From: Pogostemon cablin
Lineage: Eukaryota; Streptophyta; Magnoliopsida; Lamiales; Lamiaceae
Assembly: GCA_023678885.1 (NCBI GenBank)
Contig: CM043002.1
Span: forward strand, 390,022-454,021
Length of the DNA stretch: 64,000 nucleotides
Reading direction: 5' to 3'
Shown one piece after another: positions 1 to 11,422 of this stretch (its first letter is position 1; each line of letters starts with the position of its first letter). Under the pieces are notes generated by a model that worked only from the letters and a program-made list of their open reading frames with translations, ran no database searches and was not told where the DNA came from. Position numbers and translations under genes: made by a program.

Positions 1-113
1 CTTTCGCTCCACAATGCTCCATTCCTAAGCCCAAACACTCTCTCTGAATCAACAAAGAGAAGAATGAAACAAATCAGAGAGACATTAATTGGGTTTATAT
101 ATACATGAATAGA
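1..113. other. Left flank, no gene seen
   Basis: AT-rich DNA before the target duplication of the first copia element. No open reading frame or RNA gene is recognisable. It is the same host context that resumes at 5960. Confidence 0.5.
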
Positions 114-118
114 ATAAC

Positions 119-900
119 TGTTGGTTTATATGTGCACCAACCAATCACTTACAATATTATGGATAGAAATGTAGAAGGGAGAATGTACTAAATATTGTAC
201 TAACAAGATTACAAATGAAATTAAAGGAGAAGAAGCAGATAATCTTCCTACACCTTTTTACAGAATCTTCAAGAAAGCAGCGCGTAGAAGTCGAGTCAAG
301 GTTGAACTTCTTCCTGCAAGAAGAAACACACCCCGGTCTTGGTGAATCTTCCCCAAAGGTAAAATGACTTTTCCTTTCCGGCGAGGCAGCACCGCAATCG
401 CTGGAACTTCGACGAACGAAAGAGATGGAGAACTGGATCGTTAACTAAGATGAAAATGCTTTGTGATGCAAATGCTTGTTGATTGTGGTGTGTTTGAATG
501 AATGATGAATGATCCTATTTATAGGTGCACCATTCCACTCAACCATAATGGTGATTGTGACGTATTAATTGTTGATTGCGTGATTTTCTCTAATCAGCAA
601 TTATGAAGATTTGATTTGATTACGTGATTTCCTCTAATCAGTAATTATGGAGGGCTATAGCGACCAGATTCAACAAACCTACTCCAATCATCATTTATGA
701 AAAGATTCGTAATCTGATTTTTGAGGATTTCCCTCCTACATGGGATAATAATTTCGTATTAATTCCCATTACGCCTCACATAACCTCTCCAGTAGATGAG
801 TCAAATTACACTCACTCACTATACTCATTTAATTGGTGATTAATTTAACAATCAACCCTTACTAACCAATTAAATTCAATTAATTTAATTAATTCCTACA
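119..900 (-). repeat. 3' LTR of copia-P (full-length form)
   Basis: The 782-bp LTR reads TGTTGG...CCTACA on the plus strand. It aligns to 5513-5954 over both ends, but keeps about 353 bp (roughly 380-732) that the other LTR has lost. The outer edge carries ATAAC at 114-118. Confidence 0.93.
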
Positions 901-911
901 ATCCCCCACAT
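901..911 (-). other. Polypurine tract of copia-P
   Basis: On the minus strand this reads as a G-rich tract (TGTGGGGGAT) directly before the 3' LTR start TGTAGG. This is the expected plus-strand priming site of an LTR element and confirms the minus orientation. Confidence 0.75.
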
Positions 912-1446
912 GAGTGTAATTTGGTGAACCCACATGAAATGCAGACACACAAACCAGTCCTCGTGAGACACTAATGTATCCGGATAGGTAGCTTGGGACT
1001 TTGAACCTTACGTAGTCCAACACTATCGAGTATACTGGTGGCTTAGTAGACACAAGGTCTTTGAACTACTCCTCCTTAGCGTATACTTAGACAACAGTGT
1101 GAACGCATCAATGCCTCTCATCATCTTCGTTCTCACATTTTAGTCCATTTCGGCCATAGACCCCCTTTGGATTTATAAGTGTTTCACTTGAAGCGGCCAC
1201 TCACTTTTCACTTACATAGGTGATCTCCTATTTTGAGTACCCCGTCATACTCAATCAGCCTTCACTAGGCCTTTTAGGAATCATTAAAAGTCAGAGACTT
1301 AATCTCACCATAATACGTGTTCCCATACTTGGTAATATTGCTCTACTAAGGAATGGTCGGTACCAAGTTTCACTTGAACCTCCACAGTTTCGTTTTCCCG
1401 TTGAACCAAGTTCTTAGGATCTCCAGTCATCAAAGTTGGGTTTCCA

Positions 1447-2948
1447 CTATTTAGCTCTTTTCTTTGTGGATTTTAATCCCATTCCTTTTAGCAATTTATT
1501 CATTTGATCTCGATTAATTACTTTCGTGAGCGGATCCGCTATATTTTCTTTTGACCTCACGTAGTCAATTGACATTACACCACTCGAGATCAATTGTCTC
1601 ACCGTGTTATGTCGCCTACGAATATGTCTAGACTTTCCATTATACATATCACTAAGAGCTCTTCCAATTGTGGCTTGAATGTCACAATGTACCATCACCG
1701 TAGGAACTGGTTTGTTCCAACATGGAATGTCCTCTAGGAAGTTTTTAAGCCAATCTGCTTCTTCCCCAGCTTTGTCTAAAGCTATTAACTCAAATTCCAT
1801 TGTGGAACGGGCTATACAGGTCTGTTTTGTAGACCTCCAAGACACTGTTCCACCTCCAATAGTGAATACGTATATACTTGTGGAGAACGAGTCTTTTGTG
1901 TTAGATATCCAGTTTGCATCACTGTACCCTTCAAGTACTGTTGGGATACTTAGAATTGTGTAGCCCCACATCAAGAGTGTATTTCAAGTATCTCAACACT
2001 CTTCTCAATGCTTTCCAGTGCTCATTGCTTGGGTTACTCGTGTATCTACTCAGTTTGTTAACTGAACACGCTATGTCAAGATGTGTACAATTTGTTATGT
2101 ACATTGTACTTCCTATAACCCTTGCATACTCAGATTGAGCTACTGGTTCACCTTTGTTTTTACTAAGGTGCACATTTGGATCCATAGGTGTCTTAGCCGG
2201 TGGATCGTTGAATGTATTAAACTTCTTCAACACTTTCTCAACGTAATGAGATTGTGACAATGCAATTCCATCAAATGTCTTTTGGATTTTAATTCCAAGT
2301 ATCACATCCGCTATACCCATGTCCTTCATGCCAAAATTTTGACTCAACATCCTTTTAGTATTAACGATTATGTCATGACTGCTTCCCATAATAAGCATAT
2401 CATCTACATAGAGGCAGACAATGACAAATCCATTTGTTGTAGTTTTCACATACACGCACTTGTTACTCTCGTTGATTCGAAAATCATTTGACATCATTGT
2501 GTTGTCAAACTTCACATGCCATTGTTTTGGAGCTTGTTTGAGTCCATACAACGATCGCACGAGTTTGCACACTTTTTTTTCATTTTCAGGTGCTATAAAC
2601 CTTCTGGTTGGTCCATGTATATTTCTTCCTCCAACTCACCATTTAAGAAGGTTGCCTTCACATTCATTTGATGGATCTCTAGATTGTGCAATGCAGCAAT
2701 CGATATAAGTACACAAATAGACATAATTCATGTCCCAGGTGAGTAGGTATCAAAGAATTCATACCCTTCCTTTTGTCTGAAGCCTTTATCCACCAACCTG
2801 GCTTTATACTTATCTATTGACCCATCAGCTTTGTACTTTCTTTTTAGTATCCATTTGCATCCTAAGGTCTTACAACCCTTTAGTAATCTACCAATTCCCA
2901 CGTATGGTTTTGCATGATGGAGTCAATTTCATTGTTTATGGCTTCTTT
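1447..2948 (-). pseudogene. copia-P reverse transcriptase and RNase H remnant
   Basis: The RT part (2572-1931) has the copia signatures SLYGLKQAPKQW and CLYVDDMLIMG, including the catalytic YVDD. The RNase H part (1974-1447) has YSDANW near its start, then SWRSTKQTCIARST and a C-terminal ADPLTK. The two parts lie in different frames that overlap near 1950, so one frameshift separates them. The N-terminal RT third (2949-2573) is recognisable in pieces but holds several stops. In a live element this enzyme copies the genomic RNA into DNA inside virus-like particles. Dead by mutation. Confidence 0.9.
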
Positions 2949-4430
2949 CTAGAATGGTGCATCTGGACGAGATAGAGCTTCAGTTACAGATTTGGGCTCA
3001 TCTTCAACCACATAGGTGAAGAAATCTTGACCAAAGTCTTTTTCTACTTTAGGTCTTTTACTATGTCTTGGTTCTACACTTTCTTGAGTAGACTGAACCA
3101 TAGTACTATCTTCAAGTGATCTTTTTCTAGCACTCACTTGTTCATTTCCTTTACTAGGAAGTATATTTTCAAAGAATATTGCATTCCTTGACTCTATCAT
3201 AGTGCCTTCAGTCATGACAGGTATCTCTGATTTGTGAATCAGAAATCTGTAGGCACTACTGTTAAGTGCATACCCAACAAATATGCAATCAACAGTTTTA
3301 GGTCCAATTCTAACTTGTTTAGGTAGTGGCACTTCAACCTTGGCCAAACACCCCTACACTTTGAGGTACTTGTATGACGATTTACGTCCCTTCCACATTT
3401 CATAAGGAGTTTGATCCTTATATTTGTGTGGAATCTTATTCAGAATGTGGTTAGCTGATAGGATAGCTTCTCCCCACAAGTTATGAGACAACCCTGAACT
3501 GATTAACATTGCATTCATCATTTTCTTCAGAGTTATATTCTTGCGTTCAGCAACGCCATTTGATTGAGGTGAATATGGAGCCGTTGTTTGATGTATGATA
3601 CCAGATTCAGCACATATTTTTTCAAACAGTGATACGTATTCGCCACCTCTATCACTTTGAATTATTTTAATCCGAGTATTAAGTTGATTTTCAACTTCAT
3701 TCTTGTAGAGTCTAAATGCTTCTAAAGCTTCATCTGTACTCCTCAAAAGATATACAATACAAAACCTTGTACAGTCATCAATAAAAGTAATGAAATACTT
3801 TTTCTCCTCTCTAGTTTGCACAAACTTTAAATCACACGTATCAGTGTGGATTAACTCTAGAGGTTTAGTGCTCCTTTCCGTTGTTGGAAATGGTTGCTTT
3901 GTCATTTTTGCTTCTACACACACTTCACATTTACTTGAAGTCTCAACATTTGCTACGTTAAGCAAATTAAGATTATTTAATCTTTTAATCAATTTAAAAT
4001 TTACATGTCCCAATCTTAAATGCCATATTGAGGAGCACTCAACTATATAAGCAAAAGTAGAAGCATTTTTATTCATAACTTTCTTACCTTCACGGCTTAA
4101 AATCATTGCATTGAGCTTAAAAAGCCCAATATCAAGATAACCACGGCCCAAGAATTGGCCAAACTTGCTAAGCACTAGTTTATCAGACTCAAATACAAGC
4201 TTGAACTGATGACTAACTAGCAGGGAGCCTGAGATCAGGTTCTTACGGATGTCTGGGACATGCAACACATCCTTCAAATTTATTTCTTTCCCGGAGGTGA
4301 GCTTCAGAGTCACGCTCCCAACTCCGGCTACATCAAATGAGGCTTGATTCCCCATGTGCAGCTTCCTCCCTTCAACAGGCGCATAAGTGGAGAAGACACT
4401 TTTCTCCGAGCAGCGCCAGTGTCTACAAAC
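2949..4430 (-). pseudogene. copia-P protease and integrase remnant
   Basis: The aspartic protease active site FVDTGA is encoded near 4413-4427. The codon before it reads TAG, where copia proteases usually have Trp. The segment 4355-3354 follows with the protease C-terminal half, the GAG-pre-integrase region (SSIWHLRLGHVNF) and the integrase core with HTDTCDLKF and the FIDDCTR block. Segment 3347-2949 continues in another frame with the integrase tail (VDCIFVGYA). A stop and frameshift near 3350 break the chain. The role in a live copy is polyprotein cleavage and cDNA insertion. Confidence 0.9.
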
Positions 4431-4491
4431 TACTCATTTGGATTTGCCACCAAATTGGCTTCAAAGACCACAGCAGCCAAGTCATCATTGG

Positions 4492-5470
4492 TTAGAGCCT
4501 GTTCAACCATGTTGGCATTGTGGTTCTTGCCTTTGTTCTTCTTAGGCTGATGACAATCTTTGGCCTTGTGGTTGGGCTGCCACAGTTGTAGCAATCCCCA
4601 CTGAACTTGGGCTTTTGCACTGGCTTCTTGCCCTTGTCGTCGGACATCTTCCTCTTTTTGGAGGGTCCCGCACGATGTTTAGTTAAGTTTGCTTTTGTCT
4701 CCATTGAGGATTGGCCAAACTTCCCATCCATCTTTCTGTGTCCTCTTCGATTCTCAATTTGACGATTAAGTCATCTAGAGACATCTCCTTTTGCTTGTGT
4801 TTGAGATAGCATTTGAAGTCGTTCCACATTGGAGGTAACTTCTCAATCACAGAGCCAACAACGAATGCTTCAGAAAGTAACATCCCCTCAGAGAGAATTT
4901 CATGCACAATCAGTTGGAACTGTTGCACTTGTTCAACCACAGATTTAGAGTCCACCATCATGAACTCCAAGTACTTGGCAATCACGTACTTCTTCGTACC
5001 AGCATCTTCCGCCTTGTACTTCTTCTCCAAAGATTCCCACAACTCTTTGGATGTCTTCGTATTTATATACTGTTGTACAGTGCATCACTAAGTCCACTGA
5101 GGATATAGTTCTTGTACAGGTAATCAGCGGAGTTCCACTGATCAAGAGTTATACGCTTTTGCGTATCAGGCTCATTCTCATCCACCACTGGTGCAGTCTC
5201 TTTTAGGAAACTCACTAGATTCAGTGTGGTTAGGTAGAACAGCATCTTTTGCTGCCACTTTTTGAAGTCAACACCCGTGAACTTCTCAGGCTTCTCTGCT
5301 GGAGCCGGAGCCACAAATGGTCTCGGCATCCCCATTGGAGGATACATCCTTTGGGATTCAAACCCAACAAGATTCACAGTTACTCTTTGGGAATCAGTCC
5401 TAACAGAGTCCTTATTGATGTTGGAGGTTTTTGGGATCGATGCTCCATCAATATGCATATCAGTTGTCAT
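4492..5470 (-). pseudogene. copia-P Gag remnant
   Basis: Three pieces in different frames: 5470-5063 (start MTTDMHIDGA, containing EKFTGVDFKKWQQKMLFYL), 5042-4683 (MWESLEKKYKAEDAGTKKY..., the capsid-like UBN2 type region) and 4731-4492, which holds a zinc knuckle start CYNCG whose remaining ligands are lost. Gag forms the particle that packages element RNA. The ATG at 5470 is the first plausible start after the 5' LTR. Two frameshifts and a damaged knuckle make it non-functional. Confidence 0.88.
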
Positions 5471-5512
5471 GGTGATTGATGGGTGCAGAGGCTAAGTATT
5501 TTTTCTTGCGAT

Positions 5513-5954
5513 TGTTGGTTTATATATGCACCAACCAATCACTTTACAATATTATAGATAGAAATGTAGAAGGGAGAATGTACTAAATATAGTACTAACA
5601 AGATTACAAATGAAATTAAAAGAGAAGAAGTAGAGTATCTTCTTACACCTTTTTACAGAATCTTCAAGAAAGCAGCGTGTAGAAGCCGAGTCAAGGTTGA
5701 ACCTCTTCCCGCAAGAAGAAACACTCCCTGGTCTTGGCGGATCTTCCCCAAAGGTAAAATGGCTTTTCCTTTCCTTCTGCATGGGACAATAATTTCGTAT
5801 TAATTCCCATTACGCCTCACATAACCTCTCCAGTATATGAGTCAAATTACACTCACCCACTATACTCATTTAATTGGTGATTAATTTAACAATCAATCCT
5901 TACTAACCAATTAAATTCAATTAATTTAATTAATTAATTAAATTAATTCCTACA
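5513..5954 (-). repeat. 5' LTR of copia-P with internal deletion
   Basis: The 442-bp LTR matches 119-900 at both ends but lacks about 353 bp. The missing part lies between two TTTCC pentamers of the intact LTR (375-379 and 728-732), leaving one copy here, as expected for microhomology deletion. It also has a longer TTAATTAA tract near its right end. ATAAC follows at 5955-5959. Confidence 0.92.
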
Positions 5955-5959
5955 ATAAC

Positions 5960-7719
5960 TAAATCACATGCTCTTACAGGAGCCATCCAATCAACTATGA
6001 GCAGTGAATCCCATATTTTGAGAAGACACTGAACGCAACAGAAAAGTTAAAGTAGACTCAGATGATAACAGGTATTAAATCAGGGTTTGAGTCCAGGTCA
6101 ACAGGCAAATAGGAAACATCAATATAAATGATTTTCAAATAGCTCTAAAATCACTTAATTAAAGTAGCATGAAAGTAGAGGCTGACAGATAATGTTTGGT
6201 AAATATGGTGTTGAAATCTGACTTGTGCAACTGATATATACCTAGTACATTTGCAGGTAAGCATGATGGATTTATGGTTGGAATATACAGATCTATATAA
6301 GTGATTTATGGTAAATTACACAATCAAAACTCTTTGATATATATCTCAATGTCATTAGTTGTTCTAAATCAGCGGCAAAATTTTAGAGATCATCTTTCAA
6401 TTCTTCTTCAGCCTGGTCGTCTTCATCAGCCATCTCAGGATTCAGCTAGAGTTGTTATTAACATACAAATTCAGAGATGAACTACAAATGCATTAATTAA
6501 CCAAAAACAACAAATTTTACTTAATTGAATTTCAAGAATCTCAATGTAAATATATATGTGAACGTTCAAGAAATGACAACCCTAGTGTACTAGCATGTGT
6601 GTATTGATCTGAACTATTCATGCATTAAATATCCATTCTAGAAAACAACAAATTAAGAGTGAATTTCTTTATCGGAATTTCAAGAATCAAAAAACTGCCT
6701 CAATGCAATTAGAAGATCATAAAATATATATCTATGAACGTTCAAGAAATGACAATCCTAAAGTACTAACGTGTGTGTGTATTGAGTATAGCAATGCATG
6801 ATGGAATAAGAAAAGAAAAGAAAGATTAATTAGAGTTGAGTAATGAAGAATTACCAGAATCATTATGAAGGATGAAGAAATTGTGGAATTGATGAAATGG
6901 TAAACTCTCTGCTTTGCTTTGCTCAGCTACTCTAAATGTATTCCACACAGAATTCTGTTCATCCTCCCACACTTTATAATCAAAACCATGAACTAATTCA
7001 GTTAACGAAATTCTATTTTTGATTCCATGCCATCAAACACACATGTGCGTGTGTACATACATACTCCTATATTATTAATTAATCTTGCTCAATATGCTCA
7101 TGGAGTAGTATTTTTCTTTAGTTTTTGCTTTCTCCCAATAATAAAAGTAATTCTTCGTCCAATAACCAATTAATCTTTCAATTCTAGTTAATTTCGATAC
7201 AATCATTTACTATACCCCAAAATTGAAAAATTACCAATAAATATATGTATTGTGAAAATATATTTACCCTATTAAACCTATAGAATTTCTAATTGTAATT
7301 ACAATATTTACTACTCCATATATATACCTCACCTCTTTGGAACATCTAATTTGAGGACCATTAAATATAATCATTTTAAATTAGTCATTTTATACATGTG
7401 ATTAGTTCATTAACTATTTTACATATTATATTTTAGGAATAATATATTTATTTGCCCATTAACTTTGACCAATTTTGATTTAGTCCATAGGTTTTCCATT
7501 TTTTGAAAATTCGTCCATTATGTTTGAAAAATTTTAAAATTCATCCATTATGTTTACCTAGTTCAACAAAACAGTCCTATTACAGGTTACAGTAGCTCAC
7601 TAGCAGGTAATTCCAAAAAAAAAAAAATTACTTTAGATTTTCTTAAAACAGCCCCGAATCAAAAACCTATAAATAAAAAACTTATATCATATTCACCTAT
7701 TATTCACTTTTAAGCCAAA
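5960..7719. other. Host intergenic DNA
   Basis: AT-rich sequence between the copia element and EPRV copy A. Apart from the weak minus-strand gene candidate at 6383-6863, no ORF, RNA gene or clear repeat is seen. Similar tracts recur at about 6530-6600 and 6660-6770 (a shared 'gaacgttcaagaaatgacaa' motif), so part of this stretch is a short diverged duplication. A 13-A run lies near 7617. Confidence 0.5.
6383..6863 (-). CDS. Candidate two-exon micropeptide gene or last-exon relic
   Basis: On the minus strand, ATG at 6863-6861 is followed by a short exon ending at 6855 with donor GTAATT. A 409-bp putative intron ends in ...CTCTAG, and an exon 6445-6383 runs to TAA. Joined in frame this gives about 23 residues, very acidic at the end (ADEDDQAEEELKDDL). 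A TATA-like TATAAAG lies at 6978-6972, about 110 bp upstream of the ATG. I do not recognise the peptide. It may be a real small gene, the relic of a larger gene's last exon, or chance. Confidence 0.22.
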
Positions 7720-7747
7720 TTTTCTTCTACTTTTCGTTCATTCAAAA

Positions 7748-7765
7748 TGGTATCAGAGCCTTGAG
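7748..7765 (+). other. EPRV primer-binding site (copy A)
   Basis: TGGTATCAGAGCC is complementary to the 3' end of plant initiator tRNA-Met, the standard minus-strand primer of caulimovirids. It lies 12 nt before the ORF1 start. This is the better preserved of the two primer sites in the window. Confidence 0.85.
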
Positions 7766-7776
7766 TTTATTTATTT

Positions 7777-8265
7777 ATGAATGAAAAAATTATTATAAAC
7801 TTGTATCACTTAACGAGAGGAGAGTTTCAAAGAAATATGGATCTAAACGAAAGTTCGACATCCGAGAGTGACATGACTATAAGCCCTGTTTAAAACTGGA
7901 GCAACGATGCCTACTGGCCCATTGGATATGACAAAACGAGCAGCTCAATACAACAATACTATAATATTTTGTATAGACAACAAACTGAAAAGAAGAAAGA
8001 GGCTGCCGGCCATTTCTGGGGTGGTCTCGACCCAAGATGGAAACTAACAGAAGCCTGTGCCAATTACACCAGGGAAGAACATTTGGAGGAAGGTCTACAG
8101 ATAGAGATAAGATACTCCTAAGAAGTATCCAGAAACATAGTGGAACTCCAAAGTTTCACTGAGATCTATGGACATGTCCCCAGACATGAACAATGGAGAA
8201 GACGACCAAACCAGGGTCTAAGAGAGATCTGCAAGCCCAATTACTTTTCATGGTGGTCAGGATGA
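7777..8265 (+). pseudogene. EPRV ORF1, copy A (broken)
   Basis: About 162 codons beginning MNEKIIINLYHLTRGEF, homologous throughout to 49070-49546. It has an in-frame TAA where copy C reads CAA (codon after SPV) and a second TAA before EVSRNI. Conserved blocks are IQQYYNILYRQ and EEHLEEG.QIEIRY. I do not recognise a domain; position and size resemble the first small ORF of badna- and tungroviruses. Its stop TGA overlaps the ORF2 start as ATGA (8262-8265). Confidence 0.7.
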
Positions 8266-8651
8266 CAGAGTGGAAAGAAATCGAGACAGATAACTCTAAG
8301 ATGAACCAAGATCTTAGAGAATTACAGAAGACAGTGAAATTCTTTGGAGAATATTGCCAAAACATGTCCAAGACAATATTTGAGATCAGTCTTAAGATGG
8401 ACAAGGTGGAGATGTTGCAGAACAAACAACTCGACCTCATCAGGAAGATGATAAAGCAAGTGGAGTCCCTGGAAACCAAAGTGACAGAGAGAAAATCAGG
8501 AGGAAGGTTGCCACCGACCTTCGAAATAGAACTCTTTTTACACCAAAAGGAAAAGACGACAGAGGTCACAATGCCGAAGATGGAGAGTGAAAAGATGATC
8601 GCTATCCTTCGAGGAGAATCCACATCCCCAGATGGAATGAGCGAATCTTGA
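8262..8651 (+). CDS. EPRV ORF2, coiled-coil protein (copy A, open)
   Basis: The reading frame is still open: 129 residues from MTEWKEIETDNSK to a TGA at 8651. Residues about 1-75 are hydrophilic with regular Leu/Ile/Met spacing (LRELQKTVKFFGEY, MDKVEMLQNKQLDLIRKMI), predicting a coiled coil. A Gly/Pro break (SGGRLPPTFE) and a charged tail follow. Small coiled-coil proteins in this position in other caulimovirids are virion-associated; that role is inferred here. I chose the ATG at 8262 because it overlaps the ORF1 stop (ATGA) and is conserved in copy C. An upstream in-frame ATG at 8193 lies inside ORF1. Confidence 0.62.
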   Translation: MTEWKEIETDNSKMNQDLRELQKTVKFFGEYCQNMSKTIFEISLKMDKVEMLQNKQLDLIRKMIKQVESLETKVTERKSGGRLPPTFEIELFLHQKEKTTEVTMPKMESEKMIAILRGESTSPDGMSES

Positions 8652-8659
8652 AAATCTAC

Positions 8660-9920
8660 AAGATCTATATTAGTGCTTCCAAGGACTAACTATCGTAGAT
8701 CTGAAGATGAATGTTGGAGAGACTTCGAACTCTCAACAACAATCTCAGGATCCTCAGACCTGACAGGATCTGAGCCAAAATGAAGGAACTTCTGGATCAC
8801 ATGGAGTCCATGAAGCAAGATAAGAAGAAACATCTCAAACCCAAGGAAATTTCAAAATGAAGGTGATTGGAATGTCAATCGGAGCAAGCAGAGTTCGAGG
8901 ATCGAATTTACACAACACCATATATGGTCGGTCTCACCTAGAATCAATAAATTCATAAGGGTTGATCCTAAACCTCGATACTCTAGACTTCAAGAACAGA
9001 GACACCTTGATCGACGAGTGGACAAATGCAATGAAGATTGCAGGAGGAACACTAGAACTGGATAAAGAAGGGTTTATAAGATTCCTAACTATGAGCCTGG
9101 AAGGATCATTAAAGTACGCCTGGGAGGTACTTGCAGACGAAGTTAAGAAGGAGGCCATGGAAGGCGAAGATCTAGGCAATATTATTGATTGCATGGCCAA
9201 GATCTTCACGATCCACTTCATCGCAGTATGTTACTTCGAAAGAATGGAAGAAGAAAAGAGAAAGAAGTATAGGAATGCTCTATACAACCTGGAACTACTT
9301 GATATCTGTCACGTAGACGAGTACATCAAGCTCTTCACAGAGTATAGATGGAAATCGAAGATAAAGGAGGAGGAAGTATTCCACCTATTCTTTGCCAAGA
9401 TTCCAAGTCCATGGAGGAAAATGCTGATCAAAGAATATAAACCATGCGAGCTGGATTCAATAACAAGGAGGATGTCTTTTCTCAAAGCCAAGATTGCGGA
9501 GTGGTGTCATCAAGCATCACTACACAAGAACTACAAGAGATTAAGGGGAATGAACAAGATAGTTCCCTTATACTGCGAAAGCAATGATCTTTCAACCATC
9601 ATTGGAAGAAACCCAAGAAAATAAAAAAGGATGAAGAAAAATCATCTCTACACACAAATGAGCTGAGGATGGATGTCCAGAAGACCAAAATCCTTTTGGT
9701 TTAAAAAAAGGCCTGGAGCTATAAATCAGGGCAAAGGTCTGGACCATCAAGATGGAGTTCAAGAAGTCAAGCCTCATCATCAGGATCAAACCAGATGAGC
9801 ACAGAAAGAACTCCCACAAGAAAAATATTTCGTAGAGCACCTACACGAGCCAATGAAAGATTCAAGGATTGTTACGTGTGGAGATAGAAGGCACATATCA
9901 CCAGATTGCTCGGAGAACCA
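8660..9920 (+). pseudogene. EPRV coat protein region of ORF3 (copy A)
   Basis: The longest open part is 8962-9624 (220 residues). It has the block IDEWTNAMKIAGG...LELDKEGFIRFL, then WEVLADEVKKE and YNLELLDICHVDEYIKLF, conserved in copies B and C. A Lys/Arg/Ser-rich tail and a zinc knuckle follow, as in caulimovirid coat proteins. In this copy the knuckle (9869-9917) has lost its first Cys pair by a small deletion, though CGDRRHISPDC remains. The N-terminal linker start is destroyed (ATG GAA TGA). Assignment as capsid rests on position before the CCHC and the basic tail. Confidence 0.75.
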
Positions 9921-10059
9921 GAAGAGGGGAGTACGACAGATCAAAACAACTCCAGAAATGGAGAAAGCTGTTTACTTCCAAGACCTAGTACATGTATATC
10001 AGTTTGAAGATATACTCTCAGACGAGAGCATCTATGAAGAAGAATAATTCAGTCAAGAT

Positions 10060-11263
10060 GAATCTTTCAAAGATGAGTCGGAGTGAAGAAGAGAACTTCA
10101 GATAAGAGATGCAAGAAGACATGTCTGGATTCTTTTCCCAGACATCAATTTCTCATAAGACTCTTATGAGAATCATGAAGGAGGATTCAAGACTCAACAT
10201 ATACGACGGATTCACCGTGGGACGATTAGAACGGTTCCTCAGTTTCAAAAAGAGAAAGCACAACATCATATATAAGGTAACCGAAGGGAAAATTACCATC
10301 CCTATGGAGCTTACCGGAAATATGATGGAAATGCAGCTGATTCCTTATAAGGAGATCAAGAGGGAACTCAACAAGCTCCCAGAAAAGGTATATAAGACTA
10401 TGTCTTAGGTCCATATTGGAGTCATTCGGATCCTCATCAAAGCAACATTCAAAGAAGGAATCGATACACCGATCGATATTGCTGTCTTTGATAAGTGGAT
10501 CAAGAATACGAGAGAAGCATGCCTAGGAGGACTCTTGGGAAATCTATACGCAGGAAAGATGGCATCCTACATTTACCCAAGAATCGCCTACAATCTGGCG
10601 GACCGAGATTTCAATAGGGAACTCACCCTTTATCAAGATTTCAAAAACTAAGACTTGATGAGAGAAGGGAATAAGTCTTACTCTATCATATATAGTATCT
10701 CGTATGCTCTGTCCAGCACTCATCATTCGGATTTATTCCAAATGAAGGAGTATATTGAGATACCAGAAGTATTCGAAAGGGTTGTATGCGCAACAAGGCC
10801 AGAGATAATGGAGTTACTGCCAATTCACGACATGGATTTGTGGATCAAGGATAAGCTGGTCTGGGGAAGATAAAATAGCCTTAGATTCGAACATATAAGG
10901 ATTTCTTTCCAAGAAGATAAAATGATCAGTGAAAAATGGGAAAAGAATCCGATCGTAGAGGTAATATAGGAACCAGAGAAGTTCACAACAAATGGTGAAC
11001 TAAAGTGCACAGAAGGATGGAGAGGAGTCGAAGTAATATTTGATATCACTAAAAAGGAAAACTCTATTCCTTGTGATGTCTTGTATTATCTTCAACAACC
11101 AACAACTAGGAGATACCAAGGACAACTCAAACTTGGTGATCTTGAGCTAATAATCGAGGGAGTTGCAGGAAGATTCCCAAAATAACTAGTTCTGGGATAG
11201 GAGTTTCTCGAGGATCATAAACTTTGTGAATGATTACAAGATGGAAAGGAATTTACGGTCAAA
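10060..11263 (+). pseudogene. EPRV movement protein and following domain (copy A, truncated)
   Basis: The segment 10109-10408 (MQEDMSGFFSQTSISH...) ends at a TAG that replaces the Trp codon seen in copies B and C just before VHIGVIRILIKATF. The frame then resumes through GIDTPIDIAVFD, SYIYPRIAYNLAD and EVFERVVCATRPEI to 10873. The hydrophobic strand followed by an invariant Asp is the hallmark of the 30K movement-protein superfamily. These proteins widen plasmodesmata for cell-to-cell spread. The downstream domain (from about 10950) stops at the copia junction near 11263. Confidence 0.8.
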
Positions 11264-11422
11264 TAAAATGATTTGAGTAATTCCAAATAATTCATCATCT
11301 ATCTAATCATTTGCATAAGAGTCTTTCTCTTATTAGGATTAAAAGACGCATTATTAATTACTATTTGTTGCATCCGTGGTATAAACATGATTTAAGAGTT
11401 TACAAATTGTCACTAACGTACT

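Larger units (their letters stand above)
119..5954 (-). mobile_element. Ty1/copia LTR retrotransposon, full length but inactive (copia-P)
   Basis: A 5.8-kb element on the minus strand with LTRs at 119-900 and 5513-5954. It is bounded by TG...CA and flanked by a perfect 5-bp target duplication, ATAAC (114-118 and 5955-5959), so this is the original insertion. Reading leftward the order is gag, protease, integrase, reverse transcriptase, RNase H, which is diagnostic of Ty1/copia (integrase before RT). A purine tract lies next to the 3' LTR. The coding region is split by several frameshifts and stops, so it cannot move on its own. No convincing primer-binding site was found beside the 5' LTR. 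Confidence 0.95.
7720..11263 (+). mobile_element. Endogenous pararetrovirus copy A (5' part: PBS to movement protein)
   Basis: Integrated caulimovirid DNA colinear with 49010 to about 52516 of copy C. It contains the tRNA-Met-type primer site, ORF1, ORF2, the coat protein region, a damaged zinc knuckle, the movement protein and most of the following domain. It ends abruptly at about 11263 in the C-terminal domain, where X-family copia DNA (minus strand) begins. Homology to copy C extends only about 25-30 bp upstream of the primer site, so the host-virus junction is near 7720. Multiple stops and indels make it inactive. Confidence 0.9.

Noticed and set aside
8156..8623. 155-codon minus-strand frame opposite ORF2
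   Set aside because: Antisense shadow of the coiled-coil ORF2. The plus-strand frame has conserved start, overlap and homolog.
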